The notes under the pieces are model-generated. The model was given only the letters and a program-made list of their open reading frames with translations, was not told the DNA's origin and ran no database searches. A program made the translations under genes and the position numbers. A DNA stretch of 64,000 nucleotides, from positions 578,115 through 642,114 of the forward strand of contig JAJEKB010020600.1 of NCBI GenBank assembly GCA_022393335.1, read 5' to 3'. Shown piece by piece: positions 34,401-46,676 of this stretch. The DNA comes from Macrotrachela quadricornifera (taxonomy: Eukaryota > Rotifera > Eurotatoria > Philodinida > Philodinidae). The number at the start of each line of letters is the position of its first letter. Position 1 is the first letter of the stretch.

Positions 34401-37010
34401 TATGTACTATATGTAATGCTTGACTTCTTTTTCCTTGTCTTTTTCACTCTCTTGGTGTTTTTCCCTCTTTCTTTCTTTCTTTCTTCTTTTCTCATTATTA
34501 TTTCTTTCACTAATTGATGCGTTTAGGAGGAGTGACTCCATTATCTGTATATTGAACTCTATACTTTGACTCTTGTGTGTCTATACAGATTCTTCTTCTT
34601 CTGATCTCTGCTGTTCAAAACATCAATTCAAGGATGAAACACCTGAAATCAAATATTTTTAATTTTTATGATTTTTTAATCCTTTGGTTACGAGGTTTTT
34701 CCTACTCTCAAAAATTTTTAGTTTTTATCAAATCTTGAAAAAATAGAATAGGTACGTACATGGTAGTATTATATAATGACGCGTTGATTCCGATTATCCA
34801 AGACCACTTCTCGGACCGATCTAAAGGCTGAAGCCTAACATAACAATCTTACCCTACTCTACTCTGTAGTTACTTAGTTTATAAATAGAATAGAGTAAGA
34901 TAATATAGTGTAGGAATATTAGTGTAGTCGCTGCAGTAGCATCCTAGCAGACATCTCAAGAATGATGCGCTTCGTTTTAGAAGTAAAGTCTTTGTTTTTT
35001 TTATACATGGAGACATTTTGCTTCAAAGGAGCTCAGCTTGATTAGACAAATTGTAGTTATGCTACTAAATATGACTTTTCTATGGTTAACCAGAACAAGT
35101 ATATGAAAAAAGAAACATCAGATAAGATAGCAAGTGAAAAGTCGTATTCGTACAGAACTCTACTAAAGCAGAAAACTCATGTATGTCATAGAAGTATTCT
35201 AAGAAAAAAAGCAGTCCGTATATATACGGTCCCCGTAACGAAAGGGTTAAGCGAAGTGGAAAGATGTTTGATGGATGAAAGATTTAAAAAAAAAGAAAAT
35301 TTTGTTTTCTAATTGTTTAACAGTATAATGTCAAGTTGGATGAAAAATGAAATAGAAATGATGAAAATTTAGAAGGAAAAAAGTAACATTCTATTTTCTA
35401 AGGGCTTAACATCATTATATAACGTGAGATGAAAAATCAATTTAAAGTTTGAGAAATCGAAAAAAGTAATCATCTTGTAATACGTTGGGTGTTGAGGAAT
35501 CGGATAACATTTAAAATAGTGTTATGGAGGCACTTGAGGGTGAGAAGTTTTAAAAGTTGGTCAGTTTAGTATGTTTGCGGATTTAAGATTTAAAATCAGT
35601 TTAGAATCAGAAAATAATTGTTTAAATTGCGAGTCTTTATCTAGATCCAACCGGAATTTATGGTTTTTTTCTGCATTTATCGAAAACGACTGCAAATTGT
35701 TGTAACCTGTCGAGATTTTTATTGGAATTTAAGGGATATAGTATCAATTCCTTACCGTTTATTGCTGTAACCGGAGGGAAATTATAGAAAAATGGAAGAG
35801 TATTGTTTGCATTTTGAACGCATAATTTTTCTTATGTTTTCCGTTGATATTCGTTGTGTTTCTTCTAGAAAGTGTTATGTAAAAATGTTATGTAGCCTGT
35901 TTCCGATAATTTTCCGTGATGATTTTGGCGAACGGATTTTCCAGAATTGTTTGGATATGGTACAATGACTTTCTTCCAGAAATACTGTTTCCTTTTCTAT
36001 AGATTTTCCGGTGAGTTCCAAGGGGAAGTGAGCGAGAAGTGGTTTCTCTCGGTTCCTTTGAGATCCAGAGGGCGGAAAGTTCGTCCTGGGTATAATACGA
36101 AAGATATTATTGATTTCTGGATAATTGAAATTTACTTTATTATTCATACTAACTTCAGCAAAAAGTGTAACTTTAGCACGACATATATATGTTGATTCAA
36201 TTGTAATGCAAAATGACTAATTTATTCAATATTTATAAATCATTTAATTGATAAACATTCATATTACACACATGTGTATAAATCATACAATACAGACGTC
36301 AATATCAAACAATTATGTGTATGAGAACATATGAGCTATTTTTATTTATTTTTCTTTCATTGATTTTTTTCATTCATACATATGGTATATGAATGAAAAT
36401 TAATGACGAACATGACCGACAAAGTTAGCCGCTTTGTCAATAAACGATATCATATATAAGAGACTAAAATTTATCATTTATTTTAATAAGTTAAGTAAGT
36501 CTTTTAATAATAAATTAGTTAGGAATAGATAAGGTATTTTAAAAATATTTTTTTTCATTTTTCTGCAGTTGAATAAGTTTCTTTCACATTGAATTTGTTA
36601 TTGATTATTAATTAAATGATTCTTTCTGTTCTAAATGTAACAGTCATGTAATTGATAATCAATAATAAATTGAATATGAAAGAAAATTATTCAATTGAAT
36701 GAAAAACACCCAAAATTTAAGCACTTATATAACTTTTTTTTCGAAAATAAACATACTACTGTTACATTGAAACAGAAAGAGTAGTATATTAATTTACACC
36801 CCAAATTTTTCCCCAAGGGTGTGAGGGTGAGTACTGTTTACTTCTTCTAACTACTTTTCTTTTAGCGTTGAATTATTGTATGTTTTCTTCATTAATTCAA
36901 CCCAGAGAGATATTGCTCTTGTTGAACAAAGACAACAGAAAGACCGTTTACGTACGTATATAGTCTTACCGCTGTTGGCTTTTGTGCCTCCAACAACCAG
37001 GGTCTCCCTG
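34401..37010. other. LINE 3' flank and gene-free stretch
   Basis: A pyrimidine-rich tract (about 34425-34500, with TTTC repeats) probably marks the LINE's 3' UTR. The rest to about 36540 has short open frames on both strands (for example 35875-36195) that overlap each other and show no domain. An inverted repeat lies at 36548-36712 (listed separately). Confidence 0.35.
36548..36712. repeat. Inverted repeat, about 65-bp arms
   Basis: The left arm ends TTTCACATTGAATTTGTTATTGATTATTAATTA; the right arm carries the complement (TAATTGATAATCAATAATAAATTGAATATGAAA), then CATTCAATTGAATAA-like symmetry outward. A second overlapping pair, CTTTCTGTTCTAAATGTAACAGT near 36622 and ACTGTTACATTGAAACAGAAAG near 36758, nests with it. 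AT-rich; probably a MITE relic. Confidence 0.6.
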
Positions 37011-37013
37011 GTC

Positions 37014-37030
37014 ACGCGCGCGCGCACGTG
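37014..37030. repeat. Alternating CG tract
   Basis: TCACGCGCGCGCGCACGTG is a run of alternating purine-pyrimidine in DNA that is otherwise very AT-rich. It lies about 115 bp downstream of the stop of the minus-strand NHL gene. Such runs can adopt Z-DNA; whether this matters here is unknown. Confidence 0.5.
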
Positions 37031-37144
37031 AATATAAATATACATCAATTCATTTATTTCTTTTCAATTAAAATTACACAGCAATCAAAAAATGATAATC
37101 AAAAGTAGAGAATAAATAATATTTATCAGTTCATCCCATTAATT

Positions 37145-38059
37145 TCATGGTAATTCAATATTAAATCGTTGTATTCGATTGTTATACATATCAACAACAC
37201 AGAGATTACCTTGCCGATCAAATGTCAATCCCTTGGGATAATAGAGTTGATTTGCTTGTGGTCCTTCACCATTTCCACCAACAATAACATTTCCTTGTTG
37301 TGCTTCTTTAGGCCAACGTACAATTCGATGATTATGACCATCAGCCACATAAACAGTACCCAATTGATCAACGACAACTCCATAAGGAAAAGACAACTGT
37401 GTCAAACTATTTCCTTGTTCTTGACCACCAGCAACAACAATACCTTCTTTTGCACCTTCCACCCATTTCATTACACGGTCATTGTCCCTATCAGACACAA
37501 ATACTGAATGTTCTCGATCAACGAATATGTAAGTGGGGAAATTGAGCTGATCAAGACGATCTCCTTTTCCATTTCCACCTGCTACTACTATTCCTTCTGA
37601 CCCATCCATTCGATATCGTTTTACTTCATTCTTGTCAATATCAGTGAGATAGAGAAATCCATTGTCATCCATTGTCAAACCATAACAAGTGATATTCGAA
37701 ATAATTATTTCTCCAGTTGTTCCATTTTGACGAGGCCATCTAACTACTCTTTTATTTCCCCAATCACAAATAATAAGACTATCTCTCTCTTTATCCACGA
37801 TCACATCTGTCGGTCGATTCAATTGATGAGTACCATTTCCCTGTTCATATCTACCTGCCATTATTTGTCCATTTGTTTCACCTGATTTCCATGCTAGAAT
37901 ACGGTTATTTGCAGAATCAGCAACATAAATTGTTTGTTCATCATCCACATATAAACCATAGGGGTCAGAGAGCGTCGGATTTTGTCCTCCTACTGTTTGA
38001 CCATTCTTGTTCCATGTGGCATTTGCAGGAATATCTATCAAGCTAGTACGAAGTGGTAC
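37145..38059 (-). CDS. NHL-repeat beta-propeller protein, 3' exon
   Basis: Six NHL repeats make up nearly the whole exon. Each has a P.G/P....VD....V.D..N.R......G pattern: DPYGLYVDDEQTIYVADSAN, RPTDVIVDKERDSLIICDWG, CYGLTMDDNGFLYLTDIDKN, FPTYIFVDREHSVFVSDRDN, FPYGVVVDQLGTVYVADGHN, YPKGLTFDRQGNLCVVDMYN. This should fold as one six-bladed propeller used for protein or RNA binding. The ATG-less 5' edge follows a clear acceptor (CTTTCTTTTAG), so at least one upstream exon, perhaps a signal peptide or membrane anchor, is missing from this call. Stand-alone NHL propellers are very numerous in bdelloid genomes. Partner unknown. The reading frame is clean, with no sign of decay. Confidence 0.85.
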   Translation of the reverse strand, partial: VPLRTSLIDIPANATWNKNGQTVGGQNPTLSDPYGLYVDDEQTIYVADSANNRILAWKSGETNGQIMAGRYEQGNGTHQLNRPTDVIVDKERDSLIICDWGNKRVVRWPRQNGTTGEIIISNITCYGLTMDDNGFLYLTDIDKNEVKRYRMDGSEGIVVAGGNGKGDRLDQLNFPTYIFVDREHSVFVSDRDNDRVMKWVEGAKEGIVVAGGQEQGNSLTQLSFPYGVVVDQLGTVYVADGHNHRIVRWPKEAQQGNVIVGGNGEGPQANQLYYPKGLTFDRQGNLCVVDMYNNRIQRFNIELP

Positions 38060-39239
38060 TAAAAGAAAGAGAAAACATGATCATTATCAAAAGAAATCTT
38101 TTATTTTCTTTGAATTGTGAGAAAAGAAATAACTTCTATAACATCGTTTTTCATTCTGTTTGATGTGATAGAGAAGAATAAAGAAAACTCTCAGTTATTC
38201 TAAAGATAAATACTATTATAATATGTCTTATACTGATGTCTATATCAATGATTTCTCAAATATAAAAAAAAATATAAATTGAAGAGAAAGTTTTTCTTGA
38301 CAGAAATAGTCTAAAATCCTCGAAAAACATATATGTAGAACATTGTTAAATATCATGTATTAAAATGCTGAGAGAGAAAGTACACAGATTTCTTGTGCTA
38401 TAGTGGTCTTTTTTTTTGTTTTTATATCTGTTGTTTTATTGGAATCCGGATAAAAAATATCTATATCTCATCCATAAGCTAATGTATTTCTTGACATTTT
38501 ATTTCATATAATTTTGGACAGTGTTTTATCGAGCCGGTTGATGAGCGCATGCAAAGATGTTTTCTCTCTTGCTTTCATGCTCATTATTAATAATATTCAT
38601 TCTATCTGTTTCAAGTAATAGTCATAACGAAAATCTTTGATGTTTCAGCGCAAGATTTCTTGAAAAGTATGATCAGGATCCTGTCAGAATTGCAAAATTG
38701 AAAAAATAAAAGATTTTTTGCTCTCATCTTCTAGAATGTGATTGGAATTTTTCGGAGATTTTGTCCGGTATCATGAGAGGATCTTTGTAGAATTGAACTA
38801 GGTTTTCTTCAGAATGGCATTAGGTTCTTGACAGGATTTTGTAAATGAAATATTAGAGAAATGAACATATAGAGTATCAAACGTTTAGACCTCCAGTTTA
38901 CATATCGATCAACTTACTCAAACTGAATGTGTCATATTATACTATGCAGAGGCGGGCAAGTACGGTCTTTTCGAGTATGAGTACAGATGCTTAAAGGCAC
39001 AAATACAAGTTTTGCTAACGATTTCAGAAAAAATATGCCCTATTTATGTTAAAAGCAAAGTATTGAAATAATTAACAATCAAAACATTTTTTTAACTAAC
39101 TTTTATTGTCAAATTTCTAGAAGAAAAATGATAATAGAATTGATTATATTTTACGAAAGTAAACAAACCTTTTTGCCAGCTAATTTTTGCTGAATGTGAA
39201 TGTATAACAAAATCAAACTGAGAAAAAAACATATTTTAT
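38060..39239. other. Region upstream of the NHL exon
   Basis: Should contain the first exon(s) and promoter of the NHL gene on the minus strand, but I could not identify a start codon and donor pair with confidence. No repeats of note. Confidence 0.3.
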
Positions 39240-40360
39240 TGGAGCACTTGATCTCGATAACTTCGCTCCATACCAGTCCCAAGCCCGGCGTCCCGAGAGG
39301 CAAGAAGGGGGATTGAGCGTAGGACTAGCAACTTTACGTCCTAAAAAAGAACTTTCACTACTGAATCATTCGTCAACAATTACACAAACACCCATTATAA
39401 TCTCAATCGCACTGGCTTTCCAAGGATGGAAGTTATGACTGGTTACGGACAAAGTCCGAATGGGAGAGCTGTCACCATGATGCCTCCATTCTTGAAGGTT
39501 AAAAAACAATACCGCATCGGATTCTGGAACGTAAAAACATTGCTACAAACAGGAAAAATCGCCCAGGTCTCCAAAGAAATGGACAACTACTCGATCAATA
39601 TCCTTGGCTTAAGTGAGTGTAGATGGTCAGGAAACGGAAAATTTATATTGAGGTCAGAAAAATAAAGTTTTACTATTCTCTGGAACCCAGAAAGCGGGTC
39701 AAGAAAGGGTGGGCCTCCTTCTGGAGAAGATCACTAATAAATGTTTAATAGAATATGAATCAATACATGGAAGAATATTAAGAGCACGATTCCAAACAAA
39801 ATACTTTAAATTTAATCATCATACAAACATATGCTCCAACTGAAGAACCTAATGAAGAAAAAAAAAAGAGTTGTATTATGAACAATTACAATATATGTAA
39901 AAAGTACCTAAACATGACTTATTAATCATCATGGGGGATTTTAACGTAAAAATCGGAAATGATAACAAAAGTTACGAAGACATATTAGGTAAAAACGCAA
40001 TAGGTGTGCTAAACGATAACGATCAACGATTAATTGATTTCTGCCATTTGAACGACTTTGTCCTTGGTGGTCCATAATTTCAGCACAAAGACATTCACAA
40101 AGTCACGTGAACTATACCACATGATTTAATTAAAGATCAAATTGATCACTTCTGTATAAAACGCAAATTCAAACGTTCACTACTTGACGTTCGAGCATAC
40201 AGAGGAGCCGGTGTCAACAGTTATGTATTGCAAGAATAAAAATAAGGCTCAAGTCAACAGCAAAAAGGAATCCAGCACAAATAAAGAAATTAAATATTGC
40301 AACATTAAAAGGTTCTGAAACACCCAATACATTCAAAGAAGAACTAAGAAATAATTAATA
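39240..40360 (+). pseudogene. LINE fragment, RTE/CR1-like AP endonuclease
   Basis: A 5' UTR-like segment (CTCCATACCAGTCCCAAGCC near 39266) precedes an endonuclease start: KKQYRIGFWNVKTLLQTGKI, then MDNYSINILGLSECRWSGNG. After stops and frameshifts there follow LLIIMGDFNVKIGNDN (catalytic GDFN) and IKDQIDHFCIKRKFKRSLLD, and a short basic tail with GSETPNTFKEELRN. The reverse transcriptase is missing, so this is a 3'-deleted relic. The RIG.WN..TL...GK style is typical of RTE-like elements. Confidence 0.85.
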
Positions 40361-41550
40361 TACATGATGATTTGAATTATATCGATCTTCGTAGTGTTTC
40401 AGATTTGTTGCGTAAAATACTACTCATAAATTGGATATAACAAAAATATATTATTTCTTACTTTTTGTTCGTTTGGTGATATTTAACATTAAATAATTAC
40501 CCGCTGAGAGAAATTGTCAATAAATGAACATCTGACGGTTGATAAAAATTAGATTCGTTTGTTATCTTTATTAACTTTCTCTCTGTGTAAAAGCTATATT
40601 TCTTTTGAAAAGAAGCTGATCACAAATCATATATGATTACTGTATGTAACGAGTTCAGGTAATTACGTATGAAAATATAGATAGACTTTTATGGGATGTA
40701 AGATATGTGCAGTCAAATAAACACAAGCATCATCGATTTTGAACATCTTAAGACTGTTGAATATTAATTTTATCGAGAGTATAAACTTCTTAAAACGGTA
40801 TAGAAGAGAAAGAAATATTCAGCTTTACTTGGAAAAAATACAATATGCAGTTCATGAAGATAAACAAATCAGGATCTTTCTATAATATGTAATATATTTA
40901 TATATATATATATAGAATTAGTTTTGTAAGTAACCATTTCTATAGAAATAAACATTTCAAAAGAATATAATTGAGAAAATAGTAAAAAATGCAGCTCTTT
41001 ATGCTAATCGATAACGAAAATGCATAAATATATATACAGTAGGATAATAGAGAATTCTGATCAAAATCAGAATATATAATGGTTTCCTAAAAAATGTATT
41101 TTTATATAGATCATATTCTAAAAATATTAATTGTAACTATTTATTTTTAGGAGAGTATATGAAAGAAGAGTTGAAATATATTTATAGCAAGAATTATAAA
41201 AAGATAATGTCTACTCAAAAAGAATATCTTTTGATGAAAAAATGAAGATTATTTTTAAAAAAATATATATTTAGTTTTAAGCAAAAAGAATTGATTGGAA
41301 ACAATTGAATTGATAGAACTGATCAGAAGTTATCTTTTTTTCGTAACAAATATTTTTGATCGATTAGTTTTTCGAAATTTTTGTCTAATTGTATAATTTT
41401 GATTTCTTTATCAATATACATCGTTTTGGTACATTTTTCTAGCAACTTTGTAAGAAAGCTTTGGATTATATGAATATTATTTATAACTTGTATTTTCATT
41501 AATGCCAATAAGATAAGGAATAATTAAACGAAAGTGACTATATACACACA
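40361..41550. other. Gene-free AT-rich stretch
   Basis: Very AT-rich, with a (TA)n run at 40899-40914 and no coherent frames. Nothing recognised. Confidence 0.35.
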
Positions 41551-44432
41551 GATAGATCTAACCAACATACTAGTAAATATGAAGTCATATTATAATATTA
41601 TAAATATTTGTTGATTAATATAAACTAAATATCTAAGCTTTTTCAAAATTTTGTTAATTCTTTATTACATACAAATAAAGTATAAATTAAATAGTACAAT
41701 TAGACAATTATAGAAAAAAATTAAGTCAAATAAAGATCAATAATGAGCCGTATTTACATTTCGCTTATGCAGTAAGATTCTTTGATTATTACTTTGATTT
41801 GTCGGCAATTTCTTTTTGATTTCTGGCTAACTTTCAAGCAAACTCCTGGCCAAACAGCATGTGTGAACATGGCTTATTGAAGAGCATATCTGGTGCCTTC
41901 TCTGTTTGGTTTTAAAGGAAATAATTAAATTTCATTATTTTCAATACATTTAACATAATGATTACGTAAAAGATATCCGAGTATAAAACATTAAAGATGG
42001 AACATCTCTGTCTCTAATGATTTATCTGTTATAACTGAATAATTCTTATAAATTTTCTCACTTTTGGATCATTATAACAGGGGTGCAGAATCTTCCGTAA
42101 AAACGAAAAATTTCCCCCAACGCAGAAAAATCAATCAAAAATTTTCCCTCAGTATTCAAGTAAAAGAAATGCTTTTTTTTAGTATTTTTGTTAAAGGAAT
42201 GAAAAGAAAAGAGAGACTATACAATATATTTAGAATAAAGTTATTAAAACTCTCGAAGTTCCATTAGTTATCGACCGATTGTGGTAATCGTGGAACTTGT
42301 TCATTCCGAAAGTAGCTCAAAACAACTGAACTAAGACGTATAATTTTCGAAATTTTATATTGCTCGCACTTCTAGTAAAATAAGCAGTTTTTATCTTTTT
42401 TGCTCATGAAATAATTATCTAGTGGTTCTTCGATAAAATCATCAAATAAATGTAAGGAAGGAGCATTCCAGTAGACCAAAACTTCATTATCTACTTTTGT
42501 GGGCAAAAGTCTTCCTCCCCTCATTCGCCCTTATTTTCTTTATGTTAAACTATTTCTTCTGATTTTAAACCAAATGAAAACTCCTGAAAAATAGAGTTTA
42601 TTGGTACTAAATAAAAAGAGTTATGAAAATTTCCATACGTTGAGCTCTTAAAATTTATAGAATTTTGTGGAATTTAAGTAATATTATTCAGCGAGTGAGG
42701 AAGAATGTTTTTCTAGGATGGTAGCACCGTAATTTTAAAAATAATCTACAAAAAATTTTATACCAAATTAAAGCCCGTCGAAAATGAGGTTTATCACTAT
42801 CGAATACTAAGGATTATCACGTCTTAATATCGATTCAGACTATTTGTGCAATTCTATGCTCCCAGTCGAACTGCCTTATGAGAGAACTTCTACTATCCCG
42901 ATAGAGTGCAAAATTGTAAAAATGGTCTGAATTCGATATTAAAAAGTTGTGATAATCCTTAGTATTTAGTGCTGATAAATCCCATTTTTGACGAGCTTTA
43001 ATTTGGTATAAGATTTATTATGAATTCTATTGGCAATCACAGCGTTACTTTCATGGAAAAATATTTCTACCTACCTTTTATAAATTTTGATAGCTCAACA
43101 TACGAAAGTTTCCATAACTCTTATTATTTAATAGTGATAAAGTCCATTTTTCACGAGCTTTCATTTGGTATAAAATTAGAAGCAATAGTTCGACACAAAG
43201 AAAATAAAGGCAGAGGGGGAGGAAGACTTACTAATAAGTGTATTAGATCATTTACGTATAAAATAATATTTTCATCTGAAAAAATTTTCTTATTATTTCC
43301 TATTAGAAAAAATTCCCGAGTCAATAATTTTTCGAAATTTTCCCCAAACTTAAAAAATTTCCCTCAACGCGCGTTGGCGCAGAAGGACATATTCTGCACC
43401 CCTGCATTATAAGTTCAATTTGAATTCTTCAAAAAACAATTTTATTTAATTCTGTATAGTATTTTATTTTAAAATAAATTCACAATGTAATTGAGCTGAT
43501 TCTTGGTTTTGTCTTGATTCATCTTTTATATTTCTTCGAACAGGACATCTATAATGACATATATACATTACATTTTGGTATCGAACATAGTTAAAAATTT
43601 TCTCACGATTTTTTCATTATATTTCATTGAAGAACGTTTTATATTCATTGGTTCATAACAATTAATGCATCAATTTTTAAATTCTTTCTCACAATGTCCC
43701 TAACTATCAAATTACTTTGTAAAGAAAGAATCTTTATCTTGCTTTATTTTTCTAGTTGAAGAATTACGAAAAGCCTAAAACAATATATTTAGATTTAAAT
43801 ATAATAGCAACATAGACCTTTTCGTAATAGACATTGAGAAGGATTATAATATTTATTAAGTATTATGAGTGAAGTTATACTAAATCGACCTATTTTATTA
43901 TAAAAAAGATCAATTCACTTCGTTTGATTTGTAAATCTGCTAATAAGTTTGATAGAGAAAAAGATTAAAGTAAGGATTAATCAGTTGATCTTAATAAAGG
44001 CTATGTTCTTAGATGTCAAGTTATTTGACTTTTTCTATTTTTCAGTTTCCTATTTTTAAGCCATTTAACTTGGAAAAGAAAATATAAAATTTTTCTTTCT
44101 ATAAATGATCGTCAGAAAAATGAAATAATTAAAGGGAAAGATAAGCGCTAGCGCTAGATCGTTAACAGGTATTCTATCTGAAATAATGAAACTTAACTGT
44201 TTCCTTTAAAATCAAAGAGAGAAAGTACCAAATATGCTCTTCAATTATTGATCTTTATTTGACTTAATTTTTTTCTATAATTGTCTAGTTGTACTATTTG
44301 ATTTACACTTTATTTATATGTAATAAAGAATTAATAAAATTATGAAAAATTTAGATATTTAATTTATATTAATCAACAAATACTTATAATATTATAATAT
44401 AACTTTATATTTACTAGCATCGTGATTAGATC
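41551..44432. mobile_element. Inverted-repeat unit with about 290-bp arms
   Basis: Left arm 41551-41755 plus 41871-41950; right arm 44160-44432 in opposite orientation. Shared blocks include AGTACAA.TAGACAATTATA, AATTAAGTCAAATAAAGATC and TTGAAGAGCATAT.TGG. The left arm alone has about 120 bp inserted (41753-41872). The interior holds the hAT element at 42078 and, on the minus strand near 43500-43720, cysteine-rich remnants (CEKEFKN..CINCYEPMN, then CHYRCPVRRNIKDE) broken by stops and a frameshift. These may be the last trace of an encoded protein. Confidence 0.75.
42078..43404. mobile_element. 1.3-kb palindromic hAT-type element, TSD CATTATAA
   Basis: The ends CAGGGGTGCAGAAT and ATTCTGCACCCCTG are exact complements. 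The 8-bp duplication CATTATAA lies at 42070-42077 and 43405-43412. Nearly the whole interior folds back: 42505-42690 pairs with 43070-43230, and 42765-42860 with 42900-43015 (shared AAGGATTATCAC). No transposase is visible. It is inserted within the inverted-repeat unit around it. Confidence 0.92.
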
Positions 44433-44760
44433 TCCATGTGTGCGCATAGCCACTTCTAAATTTAAATTCAAAAGTACGATTCTGCTTGAGAACCGAGTTT
44501 TTACGGAAGTTTTTCCTAAACATTTGATATTTAGTCCTCAAGTGTTATCAAAAGTTCAAATGAATTTAACTTTTTGCTGGCCTTTTTGAGATGTACTTAT
44601 GAATAAAATATGAAATTCATTGGTGTTGGTCAGTTTAGAATGTTCTCTCATTAGTTCAATCCTATTCAAAATTCATGTATTCGGTAGTATTTTCCATGAA
44701 ATTTTTTTCCTAACTATGATATTATTGATTCAAAATAATGTTAAATAAAGAAAATAAATT

Positions 44761-45603
44761 TTAATTTAAATTACCTTGCCGTAGTTTTAGGAATAAATCC
44801 ATACTTTCTAATAATATTTTAAATTTAACGGGTGTTATTTCATTTTCAGTTCGTTTAATACCATTTATCCAGCCAAATTGAACAACATTATTTAACGTTA
44901 AATCATATAAATTTTCTGTATTTGAAATATTATTTTGTTTCAATAATTGAAACAAACTTTGATAATAATATTCACATAATGCTTGAAATAATACTGATTG
45001 ATTTTTATTCATTTGTTCATTCAATACTTTCTGACCAATATAATCTGAATATTTTTCAATTGATTTTAAACCATCATGTGTAATTGATAACCATAGATCA
45101 TTAAAAATATTTGTTTCTTTTAAATATTTATTATCAATTCCATCAAACAGAAGTTGTAAAACAACTGATAATATTGGACAATTTTTCATAAATTTATTTC
45201 CATATTGAGCTGTGCGAGTTAAAACATGCTCATACCATTGAGGGTTTTCTTTATTCTTATACTGTTTAAGAAATAAATAAAACCATTGATTTGATAAACT
45301 ATATTGTGTTCCCCATTTTAGTTCAAAATATTCCTTTAATAATTTTATTAATTCACTATTACAGTTATTCATTTGTTCATTATAAATTTTTGGATTAATA
45401 TTCTCTTGATATTTTATCAATGATTGACAACCATTTTCTAACAAATAATTTATAATTTTATCTTTATTTTCATCATTATCCTTATTATTCAAATCAAGAA
45501 GTTGTGCAATTTTATTTTTAATTAATTTAAATGTTCCTTCGTTATAACGAATGTTAATTCTTTCTAAAATAATAAAAACGAAAACCATTAAAAGATTCAG
45601 CAA
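44761..45603 (-). CDS. Unrecognised protein with two internal repeats
   Basis: A 280-residue frame of no family I can name. It contains two diverged copies of one unit: GCQSLIKYQENINPKIYNEQ onward and GLKSIEKYSDYIGQKVLNEQ onward, each continuing with a helical stretch (ELIKLLKEYFEL / VLFQALCEYYYQ), an aromatic loop and an AQYG or VQFG motif. The 5' end is uncertain: the frame opens at a TTG, the first ATG is five codons on (LMVFVFIILERIN), and acceptor-like sequences (CATTTTAG near 45628; TTATTATTTTAG near 45556) suggest it is a 3' exon. Mostly alpha-helical; soluble. The composition (Asn/Lys/Leu-rich) fits local genes. Confidence 0.5.
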   Translation of the reverse strand: MLNLLMVFVFIILERINIRYNEGTFKLIKNKIAQLLDLNNKDNDENKDKIINYLLENGCQSLIKYQENINPKIYNEQMNNCNSELIKLLKEYFELKWGTQYSLSNQWFYLFLKQYKNKENPQWYEHVLTRTAQYGNKFMKNCPILSVVLQLLFDGIDNKYLKETNIFNDLWLSITHDGLKSIEKYSDYIGQKVLNEQMNKNQSVLFQALCEYYYQSLFQLLKQNNISNTENLYDLTLNNVVQFGWINGIKRTENEITPVKFKILLESMDLFLKLRQGNLN

Positions 45604-45899
45604 CTTTCTCTTGTTGACGAAGATTTTAAACTAAAATGGCATGAGATTTATTTTAATGAACTTTTATTTTCTCGGAATTACCTACTTCTCGAAAATAAAT
45701 ACTTGAATTACAGAATGATTGTATCTAAACTTGAAAGGTGCCACATATGCAGAAAATTAAAGATATTAAGTATAGAAAAAGTATTTTTCATCGATGCATC
45801 ATTTCATAGGCGGCGGAGCGTGTAGGCTGGGTAAGACTCAGACCTTACCCGAATAAGAACAGAGGAGGATATATAAGAGGACGAAACGGCTTCTGCCCG

Positions 45900-46392
45900 A
45901 ATTCGACTTTATCCTTCTCATTTCATTATGTTTGGTGTTAGACCTNNNNNNNNNNNNNNNNNNNNNNNNNNNNNNNNNNNNNNNNNNNNNNNNNNNNNNN
46001 NNNNNNNNNNNNNNNNNNNNNNNNNNNNNNNNNNNNNNNNNNNNNNNNNNNNNNNNNNNNNNNNNNNNNNNNNNNNNNNNNNNNNNNNNNNNNNNNNNNN
46101 NNNNNNNNNNNNNNNNNNNNNNNNNNNNNNNNNNNNNNNNNNNNNNNNNNNNNNNNNNNNNNNNNNNNNNNNNNNNNNNNNNNNNNNNNNNNNNNNNNNN
46201 NNNNNNNNNNNNNNNNNNNNNNNNNNNNNNNNNNNNNNNNNNNNNNNNNNNNNNNNNNNNNNNNNNNNNNNNNNNNNNNNNNNNNNNNNNNNNNNNNNNN
46301 NNNNNNNNNNNNNNNNNNNNNNNNNNNNNNNNNNNNNNNNNNNNNAGGTCTAACACCAAACATAATGAAATGAGAAGGATAAAGTCGAATTC
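45900..46392. repeat. Inverted repeat flanking the assembly gap
   Basis: The 46 bases before the gap (GTCG..TTTATCCTTCTCATTT to GGTGTTAGACCT) are the exact complement of those after it. Weaker symmetry (AAGAGGACGAAACGG / CCGTTTTGTCCTCTT) extends outward. The gap is therefore the loop of a palindrome or a collapsed mobile element. Confidence 0.85.
45946..46345. other. Assembly gap, 400 N
   Basis: Exactly 400 undetermined bases, a scaffold gap. Open frames running through it are artefacts. Confidence 1.
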
Positions 46393-46406
46393 CGATAGAG
46401 ACCGTT

Positions 46407-46676
46407 TTGTCCTCTTTTGCACCTCCTTTTTTATGCGATGTTGGTAAACAAATGTTTCAACAGTTTCATAAATTAAAAGAACTTTATCTAATTATTCCTC
46501 TTACCACTGCAAGTGAAGAAAGAGCATTTAGTGAAATAAATCGATTAAAAATTGCACTTCGATTTTCTATGAGTCAACCACGACTTAACTATTGTTTATT
46601 GCTCCATATATATAAAGAAAAAGTTGATAAAATGAATCTAATTGAAATAACGGCAACATTCATATCGTCAAATTAA
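46407..46676 (+). pseudogene. hAT transposase C-terminal dimerisation domain remnant
   Basis: LKELYLIIPLTTASEERAFS then INRLKIALRFSMSQPRLNYC and LLLHIYKEKVDKMNLIEI is the hAT family dimerisation signature (PxTTAS-ERxFS ... K-R..M...RL..L). Only this end of the transposase is visible. The catalytic part would lie upstream, in or beyond the gap. Whether the gap palindrome belongs to the same element is unknown. Confidence 0.8.

Noticed and set aside
35875..36195. Overlapping 80-90-codon frames on both strands
   Set aside because: Neither shows a domain, splice context or composition that favours coding.
37169..37507. Plus-strand 112-codon frame
   Set aside because: Antisense of the NHL propeller exon.
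45838..46447. Long open frames across 45.8-46.4 kb on both strands
   Set aside because: They run through 400 N and are artefacts of the gap.
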